Assembly: GCA_023389575.1 (NCBI GenBank)
Contig: JAEWEG010000006.1
Span: forward strand, 1-64,000
Length of the DNA: 64,000 bases
Direction of reading: 5' to 3'
From: Chloroflexota bacterium
Lineage (GTDB): Bacteria > Chloroflexota > Chloroflexia > Thermomicrobiales > UBA6265
Shown here: positions 52,416 through 61,823 of the stretch, piece after piece
How positions within the stretch are numbered: position 1 is the stretch's first letter
Layout of the letters: each line of letters starts with the position of its first letter
Program-made: the position numbers and the translations under genes
The notes under the pieces: model-generated
Seen by the model: the letters and a program-made list of their open reading frames with translations, nothing else
Database searches by the model: none
What the model was told of the DNA's origin: nothing

Positions 52416-52988
52416 CGTATACTCCATGAAAACTTCCCTCGATGCCCCTCGCCGCGTCTCCCGCCTCCCTACTCCGTGAAATGTCGAACAAACAGAAACG
52501 CCCGGTGCCGAAGCACCGGGCGATTTTGTTCTGCTCGATCACTGCCGAGGGATACCAGCCGGACCGTGATCGAAAGGTCTGGCTTCGGAGAGGAAAGTTG
52601 TGAAGTGGTACTAACATCCATCGTTTCCCTCAGGTGTTAGCACACTGTTGTGGGGAAGATGAGGATAGTGTTGTGCCAGGCGACCGGCTAGCTTCGCCCG
52701 AGGCGGCTAAGGAATCTCCGGACCGCGATGGATTTGGAATGACATGAGTCTGGATGTCATCGCGTTCCTGCTTGGCCCAGCGTCGTCAGTCACGTTGGTC
52801 GTGAAAGCGGCGAGCCCATGGTTAGATTTTCAACGTTCTGTACATCGCCGGAGCGGTGTGCGTCTCTCTTCTTGAGTCGTCTGCGACTATCGTAGCATCG
52901 CGATATCGTGTTGTCTACCCCTCTGGCGATATTTGTGATGAATTGCACGACCAAATGGGTAGGTGCACGTATTCGACGCCTTGCTGGC
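52416..52988. other. Gene-free region with hairpins
   Basis: About 570 bases without a supported gene. Visible structures: a terminator-like hairpin at 52499-52530, a possible stem CGATCAC/GTGATCG at about 52537-52575, and an inverted repeat ATGACAT/ATGTCAT at 52739-52760. A small RNA ending at the first hairpin is possible but not shown. Confidence 0.4.
52499..52530 (+). terminator. Isolated intrinsic terminator
   Basis: CGCCCGGTGC and GCACCGGGCG form 10 pairs around CGAA, followed by ATTTTGTT. No plus-strand gene ends here; the nearest is terminated by the hairpin at 52381, about 105 bases earlier. Confidence 0.65.
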
Positions 52989-54125
52989 CTATCGGACACG
53001 AGCCCGGAGGGTATCGGCCAGCGACTCCACGCGCTCTCGATCGATCGCGTAGTACTTCATCCCCCGGCGCGGCTCGACCTGGATCAGGCCCGCTCTCTCA
53101 AGTTGGGAGAGGTGTCGCGACACGGCCGACTGGGCAATCCCCAGCCGCCCGACGATCTCCTGGGCGTAAAGCTGACCGCTGCTGAGCAGGTCGATGATCC
53201 GCAACCGATTGGCGTCGCCCAGGGCTCGCAACATTTCCAGCAGGTCATCGCCAGACAGGTCGATCTGCGGCGCGCCACCTTCGAAGGAGGGCGACGGCGC
53301 TGGGGAGCCAACCGTTTCCGGCTCCATGATCGATGCCATGTTGACAACGTTCTGCGCGCTGAAGAACACCACCAGGTCGGGCGGATAGCTGATGAAGCTG
53401 ACGAAGGCCCCAATATGCGCCGAGGGACAGAACGTCACGCTCGCCACCTGGTTCAACCCAGCCGCCAACGTGGAAGGCAGCCGATTGCCGGTCAGCTCAG
53501 CGAACGCCATCCCGAAGCCACGGCTCGCCTCGACTCTCGCGATCCGCTCGGCTTCCTCGAGTTCTCCGCGCCGCTGCTCGTATTCCTCGCGGTACACCGT
53601 GTCCCAGATGCCGCGTATGAGGCGCATGGTGCGCTCTTTCAAGCTCTGAGGGTCACGAATCAGCACGACCACCTCCTCGGCGGTCGCGGTGGTCAGGCCC
53701 GGCTCCACGTACCGGAACCAGGCGCCTTCCTCACCGGGAGTGGGAGCGGCGAGCCCGGTGCCGAGATCCTGGTGCACCCGGTCGAGCGCCCGGATCGCCA
53801 TGTCCCGATACTCACCCGGGTCGAGTTCTCCGAGGAACCACAACAGGTCATCGACCGTCGCGCCCACGCGATCCTCGCGCAGCGGCTCGAACCGCATGAT
53901 CGGTTCTTCCATGTAGTACAGGAGCCGGCCCGAGAACCCATGCAGCAGGTCGAGATCTTCCTGCAACTGCCGGGGAAGCTGCCGCCGCGCGGCGATCAAC
54001 CAGCGGTCCAACCCACTGCCAGGCACCGCCCGGTACAGCAGCGACATGACGGAAACCATGTCGAGCGGAATCGAAACGGCTGATTTCACCTGAAGCGCGG
54101 GACGTCCGACGACGAGTTCGCCCAT
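52989..54125 (-). CDS. ArsR-type helix-turn-helix regulator with long N-terminal domain
   Basis: A 378-residue protein whose C-terminal 85 residues form an ArsR winged helix: RALGDANRLRIIDLLSSGQL, then EIVGRLGIAQSAVSRHLSQLERAGLIQV. The N-terminal 280 residues are of the type seen in DUF5937-like regulators and have no metal-binding Cys motif, so a metal sensor role is unlikely. The ATG at 54125 gives the start MGELVVGRPAL; the open frame reaches 54257. Possible -10 TAATAT at 54259-54264 supports the shorter start. Target genes unknown; the integrase gene is divergent. Confidence 0.8.
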   Translation of the reverse strand: MGELVVGRPALQVKSAVSIPLDMVSVMSLLYRAVPGSGLDRWLIAARRQLPRQLQEDLDLLHGFSGRLLYYMEEPIMRFEPLREDRVGATVDDLLWFLGELDPGEYRDMAIRALDRVHQDLGTGLAAPTPGEEGAWFRYVEPGLTTATAEEVVVLIRDPQSLKERTMRLIRGIWDTVYREEYEQRRGELEEAERIARVEASRGFGMAFAELTGNRLPSTLAAGLNQVASVTFCPSAHIGAFVSFISYPPDLVVFFSAQNVVNMASIMEPETVGSPAPSPSFEGGAPQIDLSGDDLLEMLRALGDANRLRIIDLLSSGQLYAQEIVGRLGIAQSAVSRHLSQLERAGLIQVEPRRGMKYYAIDRERVESLADTLRARVR

Positions 54126-54458
54126 GTAGAGGTCCACTTCCTGACTAAACGCGCCGATGGAGGAATGTTCGATGGTACGGATTACAGGCGCGGTTCGACG
54201 CGTCCGGACGAACGGAGCGGCGGATTCTCCGGCGTCGCAAGACGATGTAATCATCACGATATTAGCATAGAGACTGTTTTGTGCCTCAAATCACGATCGC
54301 CGGCTTCGTTCGCGTATTCACAATGGAGGCACCACGTTCCACCCAGACCACAATCGGCTTTCCCGTGCGAAGCCGGTCCGCTTGACATCAGTGGCCGTAC
54401 AGGCCTAGTCTCCACCTATCGTCTCCGTCGAACGTGCGTTCCAAAATCGGAGTCAGCG
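54126..54458. other. Divergent gap between regulator and recombinase
   Basis: About 330 bases. The minus strand has TTGAGG and TAATAT separated by 19 bases (54259-54289), a loose promoter for the ArsR-type gene. No gene is supported. Confidence 0.35.
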
Positions 54459-55550
54459 ATGCCCGATCAGCCCGACCAGCCATCTGCGTCCGAATCGACC
54501 GATCACGCCTCACGATTCCGGGGACGCGATGCGGTCACCAATCACGAGCGTGACCTTCCACCATCGGACAGTGCCGCAAACCAGCGGCTCGAAGACGCGA
54601 CGCCTCGGTCCAGGCCCGACCAGCTTGACCTGTTCGACCTCACTGACAAAGGGCGGTTTGTCGCCAACGTCGGTGGGCTCCCTCCCATCACCGCGCGATC
54701 CAGCCTCGAACTTGCCCGAACGGCCTGGCGAAAGCATCTCGAAGCCCAGAGACACCCAGCCAACACCATCGAGTCGTATTGCTACGACCTGCAGGTGTTC
54801 GAGAACCTGATCGGACCGCGCGCCCTCAATCGCATCGAGCGTTCCGACGTGGCCCTGTACCTCGGCGACGCTTCCAGCAAGTCCACGCGCAAGCGGCGGC
54901 TCACCTCCGTGCGCCGGTTCTTCAGCTATCTCATCGAAGACGCGCGCGTGCTCAAGTTCGACCCAACCGAAGGCTACTACCCCCACGCAATCAACCTTCG
55001 CGTGCCAGTGCCGCTCTTCGCCAACGAGCAGGCCGCGCTCCTTGCCGCCGCCGAGGCGGACGAAGCCTGGTCCGCGCCCGCGATCTGGCTGATGATGCGG
55101 CTCGGCCTGACGCGCTCGGAATTGCTCGCCCTCCACCGCGATCACATCGACCGCACCGCTCCGGAATCACCGGTGGTGTACGTTGTGTACGATGCGCTGT
55201 CACGACAATCGAAAGACCGAAAACTCGCCGCAGGCGGCGAGTTTTCTCGCCTCTACGACGTCTACCTGGAAGCACGGAATCCGGCCGATATCCTGTTTCC
55301 AGTCGGCCCGCAGGCGGTAAACGGGATGGTCGAGCGGGTACGGAAAGCGGCCGGCATCACCAAGTCCGTGACGCCTCAAACCCTGCGCACGACATTCGCC
55401 ATCGAGATGGCGCGTTCTGGGGCGGACCAGCAGGATCTCCTGGCGCTCCTTGGACTCGTCAACGACCCACGAAACCGGGCCAGCGTCGACCGGTATATTC
55501 ATCTCGCCGCCGAGCCGCTCGCGACGGCCACGCAGGATCAGTCGACCTAA
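54459..55550 (+). CDS. Tyrosine recombinase-like protein with altered active site
   Basis: A 363-residue protein. About 75 residues of disordered N-terminus lead to a core-binding SAM-like domain (ARTAWRKHLEAQRHPANTIESY region) and a C-terminal catalytic domain. Box I Arg (LGLTRSELLALH), a likely Lys (SKDRKLAAGG), the second Arg (TLRTTFA) and the nucleophile Tyr (VDRYIHL) are present. The canonical histidines are not: HxLRH is QTLRT and LGH is LGL. Such changes may abolish or alter recombination. No attachment sites or phage genes are adjacent. CGGAG precedes the ATG. Confidence 0.8.
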   Translation: MPDQPDQPSASESTDHASRFRGRDAVTNHERDLPPSDSAANQRLEDATPRSRPDQLDLFDLTDKGRFVANVGGLPPITARSSLELARTAWRKHLEAQRHPANTIESYCYDLQVFENLIGPRALNRIERSDVALYLGDASSKSTRKRRLTSVRRFFSYLIEDARVLKFDPTEGYYPHAINLRVPVPLFANEQAALLAAAEADEAWSAPAIWLMMRLGLTRSELLALHRDHIDRTAPESPVVYVVYDALSRQSKDRKLAAGGEFSRLYDVYLEARNPADILFPVGPQAVNGMVERVRKAAGITKSVTPQTLRTTFAIEMARSGADQQDLLALLGLVNDPRNRASVDRYIHLAAEPLATATQDQST

Positions 55551-55580
55551 GCACGTAGCTACTCCGGGAGATGGCATCAC

Positions 55581-56105
55581 ATGACCACCGGCCAGTTGGT
55601 CGTCATCGCGCTTCGATTGATTGTGCCGCTGATCATCTTCCGCAAGCCGCTGCCCGGCACCATCGCCGCGCTGCTGCTCGATGCGCTCGACGTGGTCATC
55701 GTCGAGTTCTTCGGCGAAGGCGGCATGGGCGAGCACTATCACAGCATCGACAAATTGCTGGACCTCTACTACCTCGGCATCTGCGCCTACGTCTCCTGGA
55801 CCTGGACCGAACGCATTCCCCGGCTCATCGCGCTGGCTCTGTTCGCCTACCGGGTCATCGGGGTCGCGCTGTTCGAGATCGTCGGATGGCGGCCGCTCCT
55901 GTTCATCTTCCCCAATCTTTTCGAAAACTGGTTCATCTTCGTGCTGGTCGTTTGGCGCTTCTTCCCGGGAGTGGACCTCAACTCGTGGAAACGCTCGCTG
56001 GTCTGGCTGGTCATCCTCTACATTCCGAAGCTGGGGCAGGAATACCTGCTCCACGTGGCGGAAGCGCAGCCGTGGGGATGGTTCAAGTCGAAGATCGGTC
56101 TGTAG
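55581..56105 (+). CDS. Uncharacterised membrane protein
   Basis: A 174-residue protein with four or five hydrophobic segments, including VVIALRLIVPLIIF and FENWFIFVLVVWRFF. It has no recognised family. It starts 30 bases after the recombinase gene and overlaps the convergent manA gene by 23 bases. The C-terminus is Trp-rich and short. Confidence 0.65.
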   Translation: MTTGQLVVIALRLIVPLIIFRKPLPGTIAALLLDALDVVIVEFFGEGGMGEHYHSIDKLLDLYYLGICAYVSWTWTERIPRLIALALFAYRVIGVALFEIVGWRPLLFIFPNLFENWFIFVLVVWRFFPGVDLNSWKRSLVWLVILYIPKLGQEYLLHVAEAQPWGWFKSKIGL

Positions 56106-57159
56106 CGATATCGCCCGTGTCGCCGGAAAGCGCGGCCACCTCGGCAAGCGTCGCGCCCTCCGCGAGCGCGGGCTTCACCACGTCGGCCTCCAGGTCCGGC
56201 ACCCAGCAGATGAGCGCCGTCGCGTCTCCGATCGACTCCAGGCGAGCATCCTCCTGGCCGGCCCACACCACCGCCGACTGCCCGCTACCGAGGGATAGTC
56301 CCGCAATCTCAACATTTCCTTCGAGCACCGTCACCACCGATGGACTTTCCTTGCGTCCTATGGTCGTCCAACCGCCACCTGAAAGCTTCAACCGCTCCAG
56401 CGCGAAGTACCGGCAGGCCGTCAACAGCTCCCTCGTTCCTCCATCAATGGCGATCTTCACCGGCGCGATGGTCTCCGGCCTCAGCTCCGGGCGCGACACC
56501 GAGAATCCCGCCTCCAGGTGCATTGTTCTCGGATTACCCTCGCTGTCGACCCGCCCCCAGTCGTCAAGCCTGTAAGTCACGTCGGAAGGCTGCTGGACCT
56601 CGTAGACGATCACTCCTGCTCCGAGCGCGTGGATCGTGCCCGCTGGGATGAGCACCGTCCTTCCGGGCGTCGCCGCGACCGTCCGCATCAACGCCGACGA
56701 CGATCCATCCAGCCTGGCGGCCTCGGCCTGGAAGCGATCGAAGTCCACCCCCTCGCCCAACCCGACATAGAGATTCGCGCCGGCCTCCGCGGCCAGCACG
56801 TACCACGCCTCGGTCTTGCCCAGCTTGTCCAGCGGGGACGCCGCGTCATCATCCGGATGGACCTGGATCGATAGATTCTCGCTGGCATCAATCAGCTTCA
56901 CCAGCAGTGGAAACATCGCCCGGCCACCAGTGGCCGCCGTCGCCAGTCGACCGCCGAGCCCTTCGACATCCCCAGCCAGGATCGAGTCGAGTATCCTTCC
57001 CGCCCCGAAACCGCCCGTCACCAATGCATCACCGGCCGTGACGAGGGCTTCGCCAATGCGTTCCGCATCCGGAAGCGCGATACCGAACCGATCCAGCCGC
57101 CTGCCTCCCCAGGGCTTGGCATCCAGGCGGGGGGACACGATCGATATCCTTTGCTTCAC
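56083..57159 (-). CDS. manA: Mannose-6-phosphate isomerase, type I
   Basis: The enzyme interconverts mannose 6-phosphate and fructose 6-phosphate. The 358-residue cupin-fold protein has KPWGGRRL near the start, the zinc-binding SIQVHPDDDAA, TEAWYVL and IPAGTIHALGAGVIVYEVQQ. The GTG at 57159 has AAGGAG at normal spacing; upstream ATG at 57180 would put the ribosome site inside the gene. It is divergent from the mannose-1-phosphate guanylyltransferase gene, together giving two of the steps to GDP-mannose. Confidence 0.9.
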   Translation of the reverse strand: MKQRISIVSPRLDAKPWGGRRLDRFGIALPDAERIGEALVTAGDALVTGGFGAGRILDSILAGDVEGLGGRLATAATGGRAMFPLLVKLIDASENLSIQVHPDDDAASPLDKLGKTEAWYVLAAEAGANLYVGLGEGVDFDRFQAEAARLDGSSSALMRTVAATPGRTVLIPAGTIHALGAGVIVYEVQQPSDVTYRLDDWGRVDSEGNPRTMHLEAGFSVSRPELRPETIAPVKIAIDGGTRELLTACRYFALERLKLSGGGWTTIGRKESPSVVTVLEGNVEIAGLSLGSGQSAVVWAGQEDARLESIGDATALICWVPDLEADVVKPALAEGATLAEVAALSGDTGDIATDRSST

Positions 57160-57301
57160 GGTCACGGCTCCTTCTATCACATACGTCCACGCGACACTCT
57201 CCCCTAAATCGAGGAGATTACCTACAGTTCATCGTACTATTCATGTGGAACAAGGGATTGCAGGTCACGGTTACGACGCATAAACGGGGAGTGGTAAATC
57301 C

Positions 57302-58420
57302 ATGGCGGAAAAGCAAGTCCGTTCGCGATCTGGCCGGGCGGGCAACTTCTGGGCGGTCATTCCCGCGGGCGGCTCGGGCACGCGGCTCTGGCCCCTCAGT
57401 CGCGCGGCCCGGCCAAAGTTCCTGCTGCCCTTGCTTGGCAACGACTCGTTGCTCCAGCAAACCTGGAACCGCCTGACGCTCCTCACCGATCCCTCCCGGA
57501 TCGTTGTCGTCTGCGGTCCGGCGCATGTCGCCGCCATCGCTCGCCAGCTGCCGAATCTCCCCTCGGCAAACTTGATCGTTGAGCCTATCCCCAATGGCAC
57601 GGCACCGGCTCTGGCCCTGGCATCCGCCCTGATCGCCGCACGGGATCCAGAGGCAATCATGGGGAGCTTCGCCGCCGACCACGACATCGCCCAGGTCGAT
57701 GAGTTCCAGCGAGCCGTGCAGACGGCAATCGCCGCCGCCCGCACGGGCGAACTGGTGACGATCGGGCTTGAACCCACGCGACCGGAAACCGGCTACGGCT
57801 ACATCGAGCGGACCAGCGATCCGGTCGTCGAGACCTCGAATGGCACGGCCTTCCATGCTTCCCGCTTTGTCGAGAAGCCAGACGTCGAGACCGCCCGATC
57901 GTATGTCGAGGCGGGGACATTCCTCTGGAATGCCGGAATGTTCGTCTGGCAGGTGAAGTCATTGATGCGGGAGCTCGAGCGACAACAACCCGCCATCCAC
58001 GCTGGGGTGCTCCATATTGCTCGGGCCTGGGATACGCGCCGTCGCGAGCAGGTACTGACCGAAACCTGGCCCACGCTCCCCAATGAAACAATCGACACGG
58101 GCATCATGGAGCATGCCGAACGCGTCGCGGTCGTTCCCGCTGAAATGGGATGGTCGGATGTTGGAGATTGGAGCGGCCTCGGCGACCTCATCCAGCAAGA
58201 CGGGCTTGGCAACTCCGTCCGAGGAGACCTGATGCAGATCGAGACCACCAACAGCGTCATCTGGTCGGAAACCGGCCGCGTGGTCGCGATGATCGGCCTC
58301 GACAACATCATCGTCGTGGATACCGACGATGCCTTGCTCGTCATCGATCGTGACAAGGCTCAGGAGGTCAAGCAGGTCGTCGATCGCCTGAAGTCCGGAA
58401 ATCGGAAGGAACTCAGCTAG
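57302..58420 (+). CDS. manC: Mannose-1-phosphate guanylyltransferase
   Basis: It makes GDP-mannose from mannose 1-phosphate and GTP. The 372-residue nucleotidyltransferase has AVIPAGGSGTRLWPLSRAARPK, the FVEKP motif, FLWNAGMFVW, and a C-terminal beta-helix-like region. It is the short form without the isomerase domain, which fits a separate manA divergently placed 142 bases away. GGGAG precedes the ATG. GDP-mannose serves cell-surface glycans or glycolipids. Confidence 0.9.
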   Translation: MAEKQVRSRSGRAGNFWAVIPAGGSGTRLWPLSRAARPKFLLPLLGNDSLLQQTWNRLTLLTDPSRIVVVCGPAHVAAIARQLPNLPSANLIVEPIPNGTAPALALASALIAARDPEAIMGSFAADHDIAQVDEFQRAVQTAIAAARTGELVTIGLEPTRPETGYGYIERTSDPVVETSNGTAFHASRFVEKPDVETARSYVEAGTFLWNAGMFVWQVKSLMRELERQQPAIHAGVLHIARAWDTRRREQVLTETWPTLPNETIDTGIMEHAERVAVVPAEMGWSDVGDWSGLGDLIQQDGLGNSVRGDLMQIETTNSVIWSETGRVVAMIGLDNIIVVDTDDALLVIDRDKAQEVKQVVDRLKSGNRKELS

Positions 58421-58459
58421 CCTTGCCGCGACTTATCAAGCGGCCGAGCGGAATGCGGC

Positions 58460-60547
58460 TTACCCCTGCGCCAGGTACGCCAGGCTGATCAGCGTGAGCT
58501 GGGTGCACCGCTGCACGCCCAGCATCGAAAGCGTATCTGGCGTGTCGCCGGTCGTGTGATGGAACGGGCTCTGACCGTAAAGTTCTCGGCCGATCATGAT
58601 GGAGTCGATGCCATTTTCCCGGAGCCGATTATCGTCCGCCACGATCGCATCGTTCGTCATTGCGTTGATCGTCTGGTTCAGCCCGTAGGCTTCATTCAAC
58701 CGGATGTACAGGTCCGTCATCCAGGTGGTGGTGGCATCGCCGTTTAGCACCACGTAGCTGTACTGCCGTTGCGCGCCCACGGAGTCGAGATTGAACACGC
58801 CCTCATAGGGAACGCCCTGCTCCCTGGCGTTCTGCGCGAATCGCTCGCTCCCGACGATGCCCACTTCTTCCACGTTCACGAAGATGATGCGCACGGGGTG
58901 ATGCAATTCGTATTCGGAGAGCACGCGGGCAATTTCGAGCGACGCGGAGACACCGGTCGCGTTGTCGTCAGCGCCGGGAGATACGGCCAGGTCGGTCGAG
59001 ATCGTATCGAAATGGGCCATCACGCCATAAATTTCTGAGTCATCGTTCCCTGGTACTTCGCCGATGACGTTCACCACCAGGTAGCCCTCCCAGGTGAGGA
59101 AGTCTTCATACCAGACATTCAGTCCGTAGGATTCGAGCCGGGTATATAGGTACTCAGCCGCCAGCATGTTCGACGCGGACGTATAGTAGCGGGTACCGAT
59201 CCCGGATCCATCCGTGGACCCCATGCCAACCAGGTCCGTGATCGACGCCTCGAGATTGCTCTCGGACACATCGTCGATCAGCGAGCCGATCTCGATGGAA
59301 GCCAGTGACACCGGCTCCTCGGGCAGGACGACCTCCAACGGCGGCGCTGGCGCGACCTTCTCGACCTGATAGCCCCAATCGGTGAGCGGCCGCACGTTGG
59401 CTGGCACGCTGCCAACCTGCACCAGGCGCCACTGGTCCGCGGAATCCAGGATCGTGCCGAAACTCTTCACCCGGTCGTCGCTGGTCTCCTCGCTCGGCAC
59501 CCACGCCATGTACAACGCAAGCGTGTCAGCCGATTCCGCGACCATCGTCGTCTCGGTGTTTTGCTCGAACCAGGCGATACCTTCTGGCGCGGCGATCACC
59601 CAGTCCCATCCGTCAACGCTGAACGAGGGCCGGGTATTGGCGTCGGCCATCAATTGATCGGCATCGCCGGTGTCAGCGATCCGAACCAGGCAGCGTTCCG
59701 GACAGTCGCTGGCGACCGGCCCCAACTCGATCCCGTCCAACGGATCGCCTGTTGAGGCGCCAGGAGTGCCTTCGTCGTCATCGTTCACGTTGCGCTGGTT
59801 GTCACCACCGCGTCGTGGTTCCTGTGTTGGCGTCGGCTCATCGGACTGTGTCGGGACCCTTGGCACGAATACCGATGGCGTGGAGTCGTCACTTTCCTCG
59901 GTACCATCGATTGGTGCGTTGATGACCGACTCCTCGGTCGGAGTTGGCGTGGGTTCTCCCCCACCGTCGCCTCGCCCCGCGAGATACCAGACCAGCAGGA
60001 TCAGCGCGAGGAGGGCCAGCAGGATACCGCCGAGGATGGTCCAGTTGGGCCGTCCATCATCCTGGAACGCCCAGGGAAAGCGATCCTGGTAGCCACCGCC
60101 GTCTCCAGAGCCGTCGTCGTCAGGAACGCCGGTGTCAACCTGAACTGGCTCGACATCCACCGTGTCCCGCCATCGTCGCGCTGGCCGCTCCCGTGCCGTG
60201 ACTCCGGTTGGGGGTTCATCCTGTAGCGATTCGCGCGGTTCCCGGGTCGATTTAGGAGGACGACTCGCCTCGGCCGGACGCCGCTCGGCGGTTCGCCGAC
60301 GCGACGATCGCGATGATGCCGACCGGGCAGGCGTGCCAAACAGTTCAGCGGAGGATCGAACCGTTGACGAAACGTACGACCCGAAGTCGACGTCTCCAGC
60401 ATTCCTGGGCACCCCGGAATCACGGCCGTCCGTTTCGGACAGCGGATTGCCCGCGGCATGGTCGTCCGCCGGCGGTCGGCCCTGGTTCTGCGGTGGTTTT
60501 CGAGAATCGCCAGATGGCATGCATGGCTCCGCTGTCTCAGCCGTCAC
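58460..60547 (-). CDS. Membrane-anchored M28-family zinc peptidase
   Basis: A 695-residue protein. Residues 1-165 are polar and disordered, a single membrane segment follows (LGGILLALLALILLVWYLAG), then a Thr/Pro/Asp-rich linker, and the peptidase domain from about residue 445. Metal and catalytic residues are seen in MAHFDTISTD, GADDNATGVSAS, NVEEVGIVGSE, FNLDSVGAQ and FHHTTGDTPDTL. The peptidase lies outside the membrane and probably trims peptides as an aminopeptidase. The topology fits a type II anchor. Confidence 0.9.
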   Translation of the reverse strand: MTAETAEPCMPSGDSRKPPQNQGRPPADDHAAGNPLSETDGRDSGVPRNAGDVDFGSYVSSTVRSSAELFGTPARSASSRSSRRRTAERRPAEASRPPKSTREPRESLQDEPPTGVTARERPARRWRDTVDVEPVQVDTGVPDDDGSGDGGGYQDRFPWAFQDDGRPNWTILGGILLALLALILLVWYLAGRGDGGGEPTPTPTEESVINAPIDGTEESDDSTPSVFVPRVPTQSDEPTPTQEPRRGGDNQRNVNDDDEGTPGASTGDPLDGIELGPVASDCPERCLVRIADTGDADQLMADANTRPSFSVDGWDWVIAAPEGIAWFEQNTETTMVAESADTLALYMAWVPSEETSDDRVKSFGTILDSADQWRLVQVGSVPANVRPLTDWGYQVEKVAPAPPLEVVLPEEPVSLASIEIGSLIDDVSESNLEASITDLVGMGSTDGSGIGTRYYTSASNMLAAEYLYTRLESYGLNVWYEDFLTWEGYLVVNVIGEVPGNDDSEIYGVMAHFDTISTDLAVSPGADDNATGVSASLEIARVLSEYELHHPVRIIFVNVEEVGIVGSERFAQNAREQGVPYEGVFNLDSVGAQRQYSYVVLNGDATTTWMTDLYIRLNEAYGLNQTINAMTNDAIVADDNRLRENGIDSIMIGRELYGQSPFHHTTGDTPDTLSMLGVQRCTQLTLISLAYLAQG

Positions 60548-60694
60548 AATCGCCCATCGGTGATGCGTGGTGCGAGGAGGGAGTCGTGACGCTCAAGCGC
60601 GAGTAAGGATCCGGACTCTCCAGGTGTCCCGTCCGGACCACATTCAGGAAGAGCTTCCCGAAGTTTAGCCTAACAAATGCCTAGCGAACACGCG

Positions 60695-60712
60695 CCCCTG
60701 TACGTACAGGGG
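60695..60712. promoter_or_regulatory. 18-base palindrome containing TGTACGTACA, copy 4
   Basis: CCCCTGTACGTACAGGGG is a perfect palindrome of 9 plus 9 bases in the gap between the creatininase stop and the M28 gene start. It could terminate the upstream gene or bind a regulator of the M28 gene; its core matches three other intergenic sites. Confidence 0.5.
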
Positions 60713-60733
60713 TAGCTTCTTCGTTTCATCCCG

Positions 60734-61606
60734 TTACGTTCCGAAAGGCGCGAGGTCTAGATCGAGCAGTTCCTCGACAATCGCCCGCAACTGGTTCGTC
60801 ACCTGACCAAGGATCGCTGATCCCGCTTCGGCGGACGCCGTGCTCGAATCGCCGGTGGCCCCGGATTCGCCCACCGCGCCTTGCGCCACCGGCAGGACGC
60901 CTCCCGCCGCCCGCACGATCGTTCGTGCCCTGTCGAGTCGTTCGTCGATGGCGCGGCGTCCCAGCGCTTCCTGGATTACCAGGTCAGGTCGTATCGCCTG
61001 GATCACCGACGTTTCGTCACCGCCAGCGTGACCGATCGCCTCGTCACCCAGCACCTCCCGGGCGGCGTTCGCGATGAGGGTGTAGGCAAACACTGGCACA
61101 ACCATCGGCACGCCCAGTTCCCGGTGGCTCCGCTCGGCGGCAATTTGCAGGGCCGCCGTGTTTCCGCCATGGATATTCACGAGCACGAACCGTTTCACGC
61201 CATGGCTGTGCAGCGACTCCACCATATCCAATACGAGGGCGATCAGTGTGTCCTCTCGAAGGGAGATCGTTCCAGGGAAACTCATGTGGTGCCACGATAC
61301 TCCCCAGGGAATCGTTGGCGCGACCGCCACTCTCGGCGCCAGCAGCGTCGACGTCAGGGCAGAAAGAACCTGCGCGGACATCGCGTCGGTGGATACCGGT
61401 AGCGCTGGTCCGTGTTGCTCGTGCGCTCCGACGGGTATCAGCACGGCCTCGATTTCCCGAAGTGCCGACGCGAACCCCGGAGAGGTGAGGTCGGCAAGCA
61501 ACAATGGCCCGCGCAATCCAGCCTCTTCCGCGGCTTGCGCGGCATCACCATCAGTACTTGCCGTCGCGTCTGGATGACCGTTGCTCTGCATATGATCCTG
61601 AGTCAT
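60734..61606 (-). CDS. Creatininase-family amidohydrolase
   Basis: A 290-residue zinc-dependent hydrolase. Family motifs are LIPVGAHEQHGPALPVSTDA with the first metal ligands, NIHGGNTAALQIA, and HAGGDETSVIQ, where G replaces the Glu usual in HAGE. Relatives cleave creatinine, formamides or act in cofactor synthesis. The ATG at 61606 fits the family better than the one at 61660, though the first 25 residues are still variable. It is divergent from the secreted-protein gene at 61824 and lies before the M28 gene on the same strand. Confidence 0.85.
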   Translation of the reverse strand: MTQDHMQSNGHPDATASTDGDAAQAAEEAGLRGPLLLADLTSPGFASALREIEAVLIPVGAHEQHGPALPVSTDAMSAQVLSALTSTLLAPRVAVAPTIPWGVSWHHMSFPGTISLREDTLIALVLDMVESLHSHGVKRFVLVNIHGGNTAALQIAAERSHRELGVPMVVPVFAYTLIANAAREVLGDEAIGHAGGDETSVIQAIRPDLVIQEALGRRAIDERLDRARTIVRAAGGVLPVAQGAVGESGATGDSSTASAEAGSAILGQVTNQLRAIVEELLDLDLAPFGT

Positions 61607-61823
61607 GAGGTCGAGTCGCCTTTCGTGGATACCGTCGCATGAGAGGCAATGGTCCCGCACTTCGTGCGTTCGCTCAAATGGAATGTCTTCGATCGTCCCT
61701 CATGGTCGCCGCTTCATGGCCAGTGGATGTGACGATGCGCAATCGGTTCCTGGACGCCTAACACCGATCCACTATCATGCATACCCATCACAAGCTGGTC
61801 CTCACACGAACAGGCCCTGGTCA

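Noticed and set aside
60734..61606. Assignment as mycofactocin or cofactor-synthesis creatininase.
   Set aside because: No neighbouring radical-SAM or precursor peptide genes are present, so only the family call is kept.
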